Below, piece by piece: positions 32,101 to 39,966 of a DNA stretch of 42,667 nt. Below the pieces are notes generated by a model. It saw only the letters and a list, made by a program, of their open reading frames with translations, did not search any database and was not told the DNA's origin. The DNA comes from JBEIFW01 sp044370695 (GTDB taxonomy: Bacteria; Actinomycetota; Acidimicrobiia; Acidimicrobiales; Ilumatobacteraceae). Made by a program: the position numbers and the translations under genes. Position 1 is the first letter of the stretch. The number at the start of each line of letters is the position of its first letter. Where the stretch lies: positions 1-42,667 of the forward strand of contig JBILVB010000012.1 in NCBI GenBank assembly GCA_044370695.1, written 5' to 3'.

Positions 32101-32312
32101 GCGCCTACGACCGCCTGACCGAGCAGGGGGCGGTCCTCCTGCTCCCGCACGTCGCCTACGACGAAGCCCTCATGGAGGCCCGCCTCGGGGCCGACGGCGA
32201 CCGGGTCAACGGGCTGCGCCGGCTCGACGAGGCCCGAGCCTGGGCGCAGCGCATCGGCCTGCCGTCGCTCGGGGCGCGCCTCGACGACCTCGCCGCCCGC
32301 CTGCGGGCCTGA
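29124..32312 (+). CDS. Class III nucleotidyl cyclase domain fused to AAA/STAND-type ATPase
   Basis: A 1062-residue signalling protein. Residues 1-165 form a class III cyclase domain: metal aspartates Asp14 in LVTDLANST and Asp58 in KSTGDGLLATF, and the transition-state Arg120 in VVEAARLES. The usual Asn of the VNxAAR motif is replaced, so activity on ATP or GTP is uncertain. A STAND/AAA ATPase follows with Walker A GEPGIGKTR (212-220), then LLVVVDDAHWAD (325-336). The rest is helical repeat-like. It lacks a C-terminal LuxR helix-turn-helix found in many relatives. Likely a large sensor ATPase. The signal is unknown. Confidence 0.9.
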   Translation: MTPRTGTATILVTDLANSTALRSTLGEQAADGLRREHDRLLGEVVASHRGRVVKSTGDGLLATFDSASDGVAAAVAMQEAVESLGRRRRLVLAIRVGLSAGDVSWENDDCFGLPVVEAARLESAAEPGQILCAELVRVLARGRAGAEFRSVGSLSLKGLPEPVAACEVLWSPAAPAERAGSRCVGRDRELEALGAAWAQARRGEGGAVLVAGEPGIGKTRLLTEFAGVVAADGAVVWWGASYEGDDRAYGAFGMMLDDYARVIRPDTLREQMGSRAGLVARVAPGVRTVLGEMADAGFVASEAERERTEDAVVDLAVAVAADAPLLVVVDDAHWADPATVSLVRVLVRRAARHRVLVVVAYREIDLDRQHPLAGALPGLRREPYVRRVVLGGLDADGVRDLLEDLAAHELPAEFGEVLRAETGGNPFFVREVVRNLVEEGRVRREQGRWVADPIASLRLPEGVREVIGRRLSRLSGDANRLLGVAAAFEAGFDLGDTAAVAGLSEDAALDAIDEALAAQIVTAADGFDRYRFTHALFRHTLWSEWNPSRQVRLHRAIADRLEKRCDHRPSPSEALVLARHFHRSAALPGHERGVAYALVAADDAASRYAATEELAAIEIALDLVVDGDDAVAALSARAARAAVLAGLHRSAGLDHARRAVDATARQDGPAAAAQLAVELGRLSFDVETHSGWPYGRLAAPHAADLDEAGEVAVQLLAWEIEEAEFLDPDNPGIAVESPARERLRVLAERLPSHQRPSAYLPPTGAEAVDADGWPIWKLAFDGPGRYREAATWMRAAADHLLVTGPRSRAVIVLGVLARVLLVLGDLDAAAAVRREGKALLPGLDPDSNAVVQFQAAQQFYEYYFGQEDRGFIESVVVDRADLRWLSGVLALTSALRTAKHGDTESALDAVGRHLAVITRGAVGAPNYVMGVAVAAATLFEADSDRYADVIERNLHAKVLAPDFHYPEYDGRWSAAQLCAVTGRPAEARVWFQRAYDRLTEQGAVLLLPHVAYDEALMEARLGADGDRVNGLRRLDEARAWAQRIGLPSLGARLDDLAARLRA

Positions 32313-32367
32313 CCGTCGCCCGGGACCGACCCGAGCGAGACCGGCCCGGCCCGGCCGGCGCGGTGCC

Positions 32368-32373
32368 TACGAT
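32368..32373 (+). promoter_or_regulatory. -10 box TACGAT, leaderless promoter of the esterase
   Basis: TACGAT is followed by 8 bases and then ATG 32382. Confidence 0.45.
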
Positions 32374-32381
32374 CCGGCGCC

Positions 32382-33338
32382 ATGGCCGACACGCTCGACA
32401 CCCGCTCGCTCATCGACCCCGAGATCGCCGCCGTGCTCGCCGCGTCGCCGATCGACATCGGCGCACTCCTCGGCGGCCTCACCGACGACAACGTCGCCGG
32501 GGTGCGGGCGGCGTTCGGCCAGATGCCCCGGCCCGAGCTGTCGGGCGACGTCGAGCTGACCGTGCACGCCGTGCCGGGCACCGAGGGCGTCACCGTGCGG
32601 GTGCACCGGCCCGCCGGGGTCACGGGCGCGTTGCCGTGCGTCTACTGGATGCACGGCGGCGGCCTCGTGGTCGGTTCCGCCGAGGGCGACGACGCCCGCT
32701 TCGATCGCTGGTGCCAGCAGTTCGGCTGCGTCGGGGTGTCGGTGGAGTACCGCCTCGCCCCCGAGACCAAGTACCCCGGCCCGCTCGAGGACTGCTACGC
32801 CGGCCTCGACTGGGTGCACGCCAACGCCGCCACCCTCGGGGTCGACCCGGCCCGTATCGGCATCGGCGGGGCCAGCGCCGGCGCCGGCCTCGCCGCCGGG
32901 CTTGCGCTGCTGGCCCGCGATCGGGGCCGGCTGGCGGTGGCGTTCCAGTTCCTGATCTACCCGATGCTCGACGACCGCCAGATCACCCCGTCGAGCCAGT
33001 GGCCCGATCCCATCTGGCCGCCGTCGGCCAACCACTACGGCTGGACCGCCTACCTCGGCGACGCCAAGGGCGGCCCGGACGTGCCGATCTACGCCGCCCC
33101 CGCCCGCGCCACCGACCTGGCCGGTCTGCCCCCGACGATGATCGCCGTCGGCGCCATCGACGGCTTCTCCGACGAGGACATCGACTACGCCCTGCGCCTG
33201 CGTCACGCCGGCGTGCCGACCGAACTGCACGTCTACCCCGGCGGCATCCACGGCTTCGACGGCCTGGCTGCCGGCACGGCGATCGCCCGCCGGGCCAACC
33301 GGGACATGGAGGAGTGGTTGGCCGCCCGCCTGGCCTGA
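32382..33338 (+). CDS. Alpha/beta hydrolase of the hormone-sensitive lipase family
   Basis: A 318-residue esterase. The oxyanion motif HGGG is at 91-94, the nucleophile is Ser165 in GIGGASAGAG, the acid is in VGAIDGFSDED, and the base is His in GGIHGFDG. This HGGG plus GxSxG pattern marks the HSL (family IV) lipases, which hydrolyse short acyl esters. The YRLAPETKYPGPLEDCYAGLDWV block is also family-typical. ATG 32382 follows a TACGAT box after 8 bases. It lies between the cyclase ATPase and the GAF-EAL gene without an operon-like overlap. Substrate unknown. Confidence 0.92.
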   Translation: MADTLDTRSLIDPEIAAVLAASPIDIGALLGGLTDDNVAGVRAAFGQMPRPELSGDVELTVHAVPGTEGVTVRVHRPAGVTGALPCVYWMHGGGLVVGSAEGDDARFDRWCQQFGCVGVSVEYRLAPETKYPGPLEDCYAGLDWVHANAATLGVDPARIGIGGASAGAGLAAGLALLARDRGRLAVAFQFLIYPMLDDRQITPSSQWPDPIWPPSANHYGWTAYLGDAKGGPDVPIYAAPARATDLAGLPPTMIAVGAIDGFSDEDIDYALRLRHAGVPTELHVYPGGIHGFDGLAAGTAIARRANRDMEEWLAARLA

Positions 33339-33390
33339 GCCCGCGTCGGCGTCGGCTCAGGACTCCCGCTGCGGTGCCGACACTGACGGC

Positions 33391-34647
33391 ATGGGTTCGA
33401 GCCGTTCCGCCCGCTGCGCTGCCGACGAACAGGTGGCGGAGCTGTTGCGCGTCGCCAAGCGCTCGCTGCGGCTCAGCCTCACCTTCCTCAGCCGTCTCGA
33501 CGGCACCACCCAACACCTCGAGGTCGTCGAGTCCTCGATCCCGCTGTTCCGCGACGGCCAGACCCAACCCCAGCAGACGAGTTTCTGCCAGGCCATCCTC
33601 GAGGGCCGGCTCCCCCCGGTGATCCCCGACGTGGCCAAGCTCCCGGAGGCCAAGCGCCTCCCCGCTGCCCGCTTCCCGCGGATCCGCAGCTTCGTGTCCG
33701 TGCCGGTCCGGCTCAGCGACGGCGAGCTCTACGGGACGTTCTGCGCAGCAGGGTTCAGCGCCGATCGCGACCTGTGCGACCGGGACCGGGCCCTCATGGA
33801 GGTTCTCGCCTCGGCGGCCGCCACCGTCATCGAGCCCGGCGTGCGGGACCGGCGGCGCAGCGAGGCGATCCGGGATCGGCTGGCACCGGTCATGGCGGCC
33901 GGTGGGCCGACGGTGGTGCTGCAACCGATCGTCGCGCTCGCCGACGGCGCCCGGGTCGGGGCCGAGGCGCTCAGCCGGTTCCCCGTCGAGTGGGGCCAGG
34001 GTCCCGACGTCGTATTCCAGGACGCGGCCGAGGTCGGGCTCGGCGTCGAACTCGAACTGCTCGCCGTCGAACGAGCGCTGGGCACCCTACGGTCGGTCCC
34101 CGGCTACGTCGCCGTGAACTTCTCGCCGGCCGCACTGTTCGACCCTCGGGCACAGGAACTCCTCGAACGGGCACCGGCCCGGCGGGTCGTCGTCGAGTTG
34201 TCCGAACACGATCCCGTCGAGGACTACGACGCGTTGCGTGCCGTGCTTGCCCCGCACCGGGCCCGCGGGATCCGCCTCGCCATCGACGACGTCGGGGCCG
34301 GCTTCTCGTCGTTGCGCCACATCGTCGCCACGGCACCCGACGTCATCAAGCTCGACCGCAGCATCGTCGCCGGGGTCGGCGACGATCGCGTACTCGCCAC
34401 CCTTGCCCGCTCGCTGGTCGCCTTCGCCGGCGGTCTCGGTGCGACCGTCGTGGCCGAGGGGATCGAGACCGTCGCCGACGCCACCGCCCTGCGCGACGCC
34501 GGGGTCCATCTCGGTCAGGGCTGGCTGTTCTCCCGGGCTGTCGCCCCGGCCGATCTGCGGGACCGGTACCCGATCGACGGGCTCCACCCGGCCGAGCCGA
34601 TCGACACGGCCGGCGGATTCAGCGCGGCCGATCGCCCGCGATCGTGA
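33391..34647 (+). CDS. GAF-EAL c-di-GMP phosphodiesterase
   Basis: A 418-residue protein. An N-terminal GAF-type sensor domain (about 14-150) is followed by an EAL domain (about 165-395). The EAL domain keeps the residues needed to cut c-di-GMP to pGpG: GAEALSRF with Glu192, VNFSP with Asn243, VVELSEHD with Glu269, AIDDVGAGFSS with Asp299/Asp300, IKLDRS with Lys320 and VVAEGIE with Glu355. So it is predicted active. The GAF domain probably senses a small ligand. ATG 33391 is the first start. Its end overlaps the TauD gene end by 29 bases on the other strand. Confidence 0.92.
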   Translation: MGSSRSARCAADEQVAELLRVAKRSLRLSLTFLSRLDGTTQHLEVVESSIPLFRDGQTQPQQTSFCQAILEGRLPPVIPDVAKLPEAKRLPAARFPRIRSFVSVPVRLSDGELYGTFCAAGFSADRDLCDRDRALMEVLASAAATVIEPGVRDRRRSEAIRDRLAPVMAAGGPTVVLQPIVALADGARVGAEALSRFPVEWGQGPDVVFQDAAEVGLGVELELLAVERALGTLRSVPGYVAVNFSPAALFDPRAQELLERAPARRVVVELSEHDPVEDYDALRAVLAPHRARGIRLAIDDVGAGFSSLRHIVATAPDVIKLDRSIVAGVGDDRVLATLARSLVAFAGGLGATVVAEGIETVADATALRDAGVHLGQGWLFSRAVAPADLRDRYPIDGLHPAEPIDTAGGFSAADRPRS

Positions 34648-35548
34648 CCCGCTCCATGACCCGGCGCTGCGGGAAGTAGTCCGACACGGCGTAGTGCTGC
34701 GTCGAGCGGTTGTCCCAGAAGGCGATCGACCCCGGAGTCCAGCGGAACCGGCACTGGTACTCGGGCACAGCCGCCTGCCGGTACAGCAGATCGAGCAGTT
34801 CGGCGCTCTCGTCCGGCGGCAGGCCGACGATGTGCTGCGTGAAGATCGCGTTCACGTACAGCGTGCGGCGGCCGGTCTCGGGGTGGGTGCGCACGACCGG
34901 ATGCTCCTGCGGCGGGAACGCCGGACGCAGCGCATCACGCCGGTCGGTCGGCATGTTCGCGCCGAAGCTGTCCCACCAGTCGTGGACGGCGGTGAGGCCG
35001 TCGATGCGGGCCTTCACGTCGTCCTCGAGGCAGTCGTAGGCGGCGCCCATGTCCGCCCACAGGGTGTCTCCACCCACGGCGGGCACTTCCACGGCCCGCA
35101 GGATCGACCCGAGCGATGGGCGTTCGCGCCAGGTGACGTCGCTGTGCCAGACGTTCTCGTAGCCCGACACCGTGGGCCCCTTCTCGAACCGCATCACCGT
35201 GGGCTGGTCGTCTCGCTGGCCGGGCAGCACGCTGGTCGCCGACGCGAACGGATGGGACTCCAGCTCTCCCCAACGCCCGGCCAGGGCCAGATGCTGGTCG
35301 CGCGTCAGGTGCTGGTCGCGGAAGAACAGCACCTTCCACTCGAGCAGAGCCCGGTGGAGTTCGGCCTGGGTGGCGTCGTCGAGCGGTTCGGCGAGCGACA
35401 CGCCCGTGACCTCGGCGCCGATGGTGGGCGACAGCGGCGCGAGCCCGATCCGGGTGTACGGCATGTCCACCCAACCGGCAGGGGTGCGCGCTGCGATCCG
35501 CGGTCCACTGCGCGGGCGGGGACCGGTGCGCATCGGCAACAGGGTCAT
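34619..35548 (-). CDS. TauD/TfdA-family 2-oxoglutarate dioxygenase
   Basis: A 309-residue Fe(II)/2-oxoglutarate enzyme. The ligands are His135 and Asp137 in NVWHSDVTW and His285 in STQHYAVSDY, and the Arg in FPQRRVMERV is the 2-oxoglutarate anchor. The N-terminal TIGAEVTGVSLAEPL and LLEWKVLFFRDQ blocks are typical. Members hydroxylate taurine, 2,4-D, alkyl sulfates and others. I chose ATG 35548 because GAGAGGGG lies 6 bases upstream; an internal ATG 35464 (MPYTRIGL) starts nearer the conserved region. The substrate is unknown. Confidence 0.92.
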   Translation of the reverse strand: MTLLPMRTGPRPRSGPRIAARTPAGWVDMPYTRIGLAPLSPTIGAEVTGVSLAEPLDDATQAELHRALLEWKVLFFRDQHLTRDQHLALAGRWGELESHPFASATSVLPGQRDDQPTVMRFEKGPTVSGYENVWHSDVTWRERPSLGSILRAVEVPAVGGDTLWADMGAAYDCLEDDVKARIDGLTAVHDWWDSFGANMPTDRRDALRPAFPPQEHPVVRTHPETGRRTLYVNAIFTQHIVGLPPDESAELLDLLYRQAAVPEYQCRFRWTPGSIAFWDNRSTQHYAVSDYFPQRRVMERVTIAGDRPR

Positions 35549-35744
35549 GGGTTCCCCTCTCGAATCGAGCTCCCCGACGACATCGGCACGCTAGCCGTCG
35601 GGCGGGGCGGCGGACCGGGTGCGCGCCGTACGTCGAGACCGAGCGCGCCGGCCGGTGTGACGGTGCCCGACGACGTCGTTCCCGGTGACCCACGGTCTCG
35701 ACTGCGGCCCGGTCACCGTCGCGACGGGAGCCCTGGGCCACCGG

Positions 35745-35750
35745 TACGGT
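35745..35750 (+). promoter_or_regulatory. -10 box TACGGT, leaderless promoter of hydrolase/FAD operon
   Basis: TACGGT is 7 bases before GTG 35758. Confidence 0.45.
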
Positions 35751-35757
35751 CGGTCCC

Positions 35758-36840
35758 GTGACCGACCAGGAGCCGGCCGAGGTGCGCGAACACGCGGCCG
35801 GCGACCCACCCGAGGGGTCGCCGGATGCGGCACCGAAGGGAGCGTCGCGCCCGGTGTGGCGGACGGTGTTGCGCTGGGCCGGTCGGGTCGGCCTGGCGCT
35901 GCTCGCCGTGGTCGTGTGCCTGGCCGCCATCCCGTCCTCGGGTGGCTCGTCGGCGAGCGCTGCCCGTCCGGCGACCTCGTTCGAGGACGCGGTCGCTCGG
36001 GTCGCCCGATGGGAGGCGGCCGACGCCGCGAAGGTGTTCGAGCCGTGCCGGTCGCGGCTGCTGTCCCAGGGCCGGCGCACCGCCCGCGCGGTCGTGCTGT
36101 TCCACGGTCTCACGAACTGCCCGCAGCAGTTCGTTGCGTTCGCGCAGCGACTCGTCGACGACGGGGCGAACGTGCTGATCCTGCGGGCGCCCCATCACGG
36201 GCTGGCCTCGCCCGACGGTTCGAGGATCGGCGAGGTCGGCCTGGTCGGGGCGCTGCGCGACACCGAACTGGCGGCGTTCGCCGACGAGGCGGTGGACATC
36301 GCCGTGGGCCTCGGTGAACGGGTCGACGTCCTCGGGCTGTCGATGGGTGGTGTGCTCACGATGTGGGCGGCGCAGCACCGCGCCGAGGTCGATCGGGCCG
36401 TGGTCGTCGCGCCGGCGATCTCGATCCCGGTCGTGCCGTCGATGCTGACCACGGCGTTCCTCAACCTGTTCCGGCGCCTGCCGAACGTCGATCTCCCCGG
36501 GAGCTCGACGCTCGATCACGCTTACGCAGGTGGCACGACCCGTGGCCTGGTGGCCACCTTCGGGTTGGCCCGCTCGGTGCAACGGAGTGCCGAGCGGTCG
36601 CCGGCTGCGGCCCGGTCGGTCGTGATCGTGTTGAACGACAACGACGAGCAGGTCAACGACGGCGCGGTGCGGGACTTCGCGGCGCGCTGGCGGGCGGCGT
36701 CGGGGCCGGTGACCGTGGTCGATCTCCCGATCCCGGGCATGCCTCACGACGTCATCGATCCCGACCAGCCGAGCGGGAACACCGTTGCGGTCTATCCGTT
36801 CCTGTGGGCGTTGCTCGACGGGCCGGAGAACGACCGGTGA
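35758..36840 (+). CDS. Membrane-anchored alpha/beta hydrolase
   Basis: A 360-residue hydrolase. A hydrophilic N-terminus is followed by one helix (GRVGLALLAVVVCLAAIP, 42-59), so the catalytic part should face outward. The core has the oxyanion segment LFHGLTNCPQQF, nucleophile Ser195 in VLGLSMGGV, an Asp in LNDNDEQVND and His in GMPHDVID, as in monoacylglycerol-lipase-like hydrolases. GTG 35758 fits a leaderless transcript. The stop overlaps the next gene, an FAD oxidase, as GTGA. A lipid ester is the most likely substrate. Confidence 0.87.
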   Translation: MTDQEPAEVREHAAGDPPEGSPDAAPKGASRPVWRTVLRWAGRVGLALLAVVVCLAAIPSSGGSSASAARPATSFEDAVARVARWEAADAAKVFEPCRSRLLSQGRRTARAVVLFHGLTNCPQQFVAFAQRLVDDGANVLILRAPHHGLASPDGSRIGEVGLVGALRDTELAAFADEAVDIAVGLGERVDVLGLSMGGVLTMWAAQHRAEVDRAVVVAPAISIPVVPSMLTTAFLNLFRRLPNVDLPGSSTLDHAYAGGTTRGLVATFGLARSVQRSAERSPAAARSVVIVLNDNDEQVNDGAVRDFAARWRAASGPVTVVDLPIPGMPHDVIDPDQPSGNTVAVYPFLWALLDGPENDR

Positions 36841-38084
36841 CGGCACCGTCGAGCGCGCCGACGGCGACGGCGACCGTCGACGTCGTGGTCGTCGGGGCAG
36901 GTGCCGCCGGGCTCGCAGCCGCCCTCGAGTTGCAGGCCGCCGGGCGATCGGTCGCGGTGCTGGAAGGCCGGGACCGTATCGGGGGGCGAGTGCACACGGT
37001 CGGTCTCGGCGACGGGCGCTGGGCCAACGCCGGAGCCGAATGGGTCAATACCGAGCACGTGCTGGTGCGCGGGCTCGCGGCTCGCTTCGGCATCGAGCTC
37101 GTTGCACCCGAGGGCTTCGAGGCCCTGGTCGTCGACGGGATTCCGGTCGTGGACGACGACGAGCCGGCCGGATTCCGTGCGCTGGTCGACGATGCGCTGT
37201 CGGACGTCGAGGACCTGGAGCGACCGTGGGAGGACGAGGTGCTGCTCCGCTTGGACCGTTCGAGCGTCGCCGTGCTCGTCGACCGCCTGCCGAGCGAGCG
37301 CGAGCGTCGGCTCGTGACCGCCGAGATCCTTGCGTCGTTCATGGCGGCGCCGTCGGCGATCTCGCTCGGTTGGTTCCTGGTCATGGCGGCCGGGGATTCC
37401 GGGGACCGTGCCCACCGCATCGCTGGCGGGACGGCGACGCTCCTCGAGGCGATGGCGGCCGAGCTCGGTGACGCCGTCCGGTTGTCCCACCGGGTCGAGG
37501 TGATCGAGCACGACGGGGCCGGGGTACGCGTCACGTGCGAGCACGGTCGTTGGGTGGCCGAGCACGTGGTCGTCACCGTGCCGTTGCCGGTGGCGCAGCG
37601 GCTCACGTTCGTGCCGTCGATCGAGATTCCAGACCTCGGCACGGGCACCGGCGGCAAGTTGATGATCCCGTACCGCCACCGGCCTGGTGCGGCGCAGGCC
37701 GTCGGGATGCCGACGTCGATGGCCTTCGTCTACGAGAACGCGCCGCACCAACCCGGGGGTGGACCGCTCACGGCCTACGGGACCCACCGGCTTGCGCCGG
37801 CCGAGGTCGAATCGACGTTCGACGCTTGGTTTCCCGGCCTCGGTGCGCCGAGTGCAGCGGCGGTCGAAGCGTGGTGGAGCGAGGAGGAGCTCACCCGCTG
37901 CACCTACAGCGCACCCCGCCCCGGGGACCTGGCGGCGTTGGGTCGTCTGCGCGAGCCGTTCGGGCCGATCCTGTTCGCCGGTGAACACACCGAGGCGATC
38001 AGCGGCTATGTCGAGAGTGCGTTGCGCAGCGGTCGCCGTGCGGCCGGGCGGATCATTGGCGCTGGATCGCCTGGGAGCCGGTAG
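36837..38084 (+). CDS. FAD-dependent amine oxidase-like flavoprotein
   Basis: A 415-residue flavin oxidase. The dinucleotide motif VVVVGAGAAGLAAALEL (16-32) is followed by AVLEGRDRIGGRVHT (40-54), the signature of the flavin monoamine oxidase / polyamine oxidase group, and near the C-terminus GPILFAGEHTEAISGYVESALRSG matches the FAD-binding end motif. It would oxidise an amine or an amino acid derivative with O2. GTG 36837 overlaps the hydrolase stop. The paired hydrolase suggests a common pathway, but nothing in the sequence tells the substrate. Confidence 0.9.
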   Translation: MTAPSSAPTATATVDVVVVGAGAAGLAAALELQAAGRSVAVLEGRDRIGGRVHTVGLGDGRWANAGAEWVNTEHVLVRGLAARFGIELVAPEGFEALVVDGIPVVDDDEPAGFRALVDDALSDVEDLERPWEDEVLLRLDRSSVAVLVDRLPSERERRLVTAEILASFMAAPSAISLGWFLVMAAGDSGDRAHRIAGGTATLLEAMAAELGDAVRLSHRVEVIEHDGAGVRVTCEHGRWVAEHVVVTVPLPVAQRLTFVPSIEIPDLGTGTGGKLMIPYRHRPGAAQAVGMPTSMAFVYENAPHQPGGGPLTAYGTHRLAPAEVESTFDAWFPGLGAPSAAAVEAWWSEEELTRCTYSAPRPGDLAALGRLREPFGPILFAGEHTEAISGYVESALRSGRRAAGRIIGAGSPGSR

Positions 38085-38094
38085 ACACTCCCCC

Positions 38095-38634
38095 GTGGCG
38101 GCCGTGATCGGGGTGCACCGCAGCGATCGACACGGGTTCTCCAAGCCGTCGGTCGACCGCATCGAGCTCGTCGCCGGAGTCGGCGTGCTGGGCGACGTGC
38201 ACGCCGGTGCGGTGGTGAAGCATCGATCCCGGGTCGCCGCCGACCCGCAGGCGCCCAACCTGCGCCAGGTCCATCTGATCGCCGCCGAGCTGTTCCACGT
38301 GCTCGCTGCCGCCGGTCATCGGGTCGGCCCGGGCGACCTGGGGGAGAACGTGACGACCTCCGGGATCGACCTGCACGGCCTGTCGGTGGGCTCGGTGCTC
38401 CGCCTCGGCGACGAGGCACTCGTGGCGGTGACCGGCTTGCGGAACCCCTGCGCGCAGATCGACGCGTTCCGACCGGGGGTGCTGGCGCTGGTGCGCAGCC
38501 GTGATCGCGACGGCGTCTGGCTGCGCCGAGCCGGGATCATGGGCGTGGTCGTGCACGGCGGGCTCGTCGCCGCCGGCGACCCGATCGAGGTCAGCGCGCC
38601 GCCGGGCCCGCTGCGGCCGCTCGATCGGGTGTGA
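38095..38634 (+). CDS. MOSC domain protein
   Basis: A 179-residue stand-alone MOSC protein. The segments VGVLGDVHAG and LRQVHLIAAELF precede the catalytic cysteine Cys119 in TGLRNPCAQID. MOSC proteins bind molybdenum cofactor or sulfur and occur in mARC-like and YiiM-like enzymes that reduce N-hydroxylated compounds. The start GTG 38095 is the most likely; GTG 38104 is an alternative. It lies 10 bases after the FAD oxidase stop. Link to that oxidase is possible but not shown. Confidence 0.88.
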   Translation: MAAVIGVHRSDRHGFSKPSVDRIELVAGVGVLGDVHAGAVVKHRSRVAADPQAPNLRQVHLIAAELFHVLAAAGHRVGPGDLGENVTTSGIDLHGLSVGSVLRLGDEALVAVTGLRNPCAQIDAFRPGVLALVRSRDRDGVWLRRAGIMGVVVHGGLVAAGDPIEVSAPPGPLRPLDRV

Positions 38635-38704
38635 CCACGGTGGCGGCGAACGTGAGGGACCGGGCCCGGGCCCGGATCTCGGCCGCCGGTTCGAGGTCGC
38701 CGGC

Positions 38705-38740
38705 GTGTTCGAGGGTGTCGGCGTGTTCGAGGGTGTCGGC
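38705..38740. repeat. 18-base tandem duplication
   Basis: gtgttcgagggtgtcggc occurs twice in a row in the gap between the MOSC gene and the LLM gene. On the minus strand it would encode ADTLEH twice if translated. I see no complete gene there. Confidence 0.7.
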
Positions 38741-38821
38741 CGGCCGGCCGTGGCGACCTGCACGGCGACATCGTCGACGTGCCAGGAGGTGCCGAGGCCC
38801 GTCGTGACGAGGTGACGCTCG

Positions 38822-39901
38822 TCAGCCGAGCACGGCCGGGAGCAACTCCTCGACGATGCGCCGGTGCGAGGCCTTGGCGTCGTCGGCGTCGGCACCCCGG
38901 CCGGGGCCCATGAGGAAGAACCGCCGCAGCCCGAGCGCGTGCAGCTCGCCGAGTCGCTCCAGGCAGTACGACAGCGGGCCGGCGATGGCGAACGCGTCGA
39001 TGGCGTCATCGGTGAGCTCGAGGCTCTGACGGGAGCCGTGGGTGAAGTGGGCGTGCATGTCGTAGGCGCGGTGAACCGCCGTCAACACCTCGCGCTGGGA
39101 CTCCGCCACCGGGCCGGCGACCCGGCCGTGCATCACCGAGAACCGGGCGTAGGAGCCGACCCCGCCGCGCAGCAGTTCACGGGCCCGGCGCCGGTCGTCG
39201 TGGATCGCGAGCGGCACGTAGGTGCCGAGCTTCAGCGTCGCCGGGTCGCCGCCGGCTGCGGCCCGGGACGTGCGGGCGTGCTCGACGGCCCAGCCGAGCC
39301 GGGCCGGATCGACGCCGACCGCGAAGGTGACGGCGTCGGCGTGGCGAGCGGCGATCTCGATCACCCGCGGCCCCGACGCGGCCACGTCGACGGGCACCTT
39401 GGCCACCGAGCGGTCGAGCCAGCGCAACCGGCTCGCCGTTGGGGCGCTGTCCATCCCGAGCGTGTCGGCCGACTTCAAGCCGTTGACCGCGTCGGCGTCG
39501 AGATCGAACGGGACGACCTCGCCGCGCAGGTAGCCCTGCAGGCGCACGAGGTGGTGCTCGAACTGCGACGGCGGCGCCGGGGCCAGCCCGAGATAGGCGA
39601 GCGCCGAGTCGCCCCGGCCGATGCCGAGCACGAACCGGCCGCCCGATTCGGCCTGCACCGTCGCTGCCGCCGTGGCCGCCACCGAAGGATGGCGGGTGGC
39701 GCTGTTGGTGACCGCGGTGGCCAGCCGCAGCCGGGTGGTGGCGGCCGCGGCGAGGGCGGCCGCGATGTACGTGTCCCCCGACAGGCACTGGGAATCGACG
39801 ATCCCCATCCCGGTCCAACCCTCCGCTTCGAGCTGCCGTGCACGCCGAACCGAGAACCCCGGATTGGCGACCGACGAGTTCCACAACTCGGCGTGCTGCA
39901 T
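38822..39901 (-). CDS. LLM class flavin/F420-dependent oxidoreductase
   Basis: A 359-residue luciferase-like oxidoreductase. It opens with ELWNSSVANPGFSVRRARQLEAEGWTGMGIVDSQ, and contains TRLRLATAVTNSATRHPSVAA, SGGRFVLGIGRGDSALAYLG and VDVAASGPRVIEIAARHADAVTFAVG, the layout of the methylene-H4MPT reductase-like group. It probably uses F420. ATG 39901 has GAAGAAGGGA about 9 bases upstream. The gap downstream contains a short tandem duplication. The substrate is unknown. Confidence 0.9.
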   Translation of the reverse strand: MQHAELWNSSVANPGFSVRRARQLEAEGWTGMGIVDSQCLSGDTYIAAALAAAATTRLRLATAVTNSATRHPSVAATAAATVQAESGGRFVLGIGRGDSALAYLGLAPAPPSQFEHHLVRLQGYLRGEVVPFDLDADAVNGLKSADTLGMDSAPTASRLRWLDRSVAKVPVDVAASGPRVIEIAARHADAVTFAVGVDPARLGWAVEHARTSRAAAGGDPATLKLGTYVPLAIHDDRRRARELLRGGVGSYARFSVMHGRVAGPVAESQREVLTAVHRAYDMHAHFTHGSRQSLELTDDAIDAFAIAGPLSYCLERLGELHALGLRRFFLMGPGRGADADDAKASHRRIVEELLPAVLG

Positions 39902-39966
39902 GCGTGCCGTCCCTTCTTCCGGTTCCCCACCCGAATCATTGCCGAGCCGGTCACCCGCGGCGCCCG

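Noticed and set aside
38705..38740. Tandem 18-base pair as CRISPR or insertion element scar
   Set aside because: Only two abutting copies without spacers or inverted ends; simple duplication explains it.
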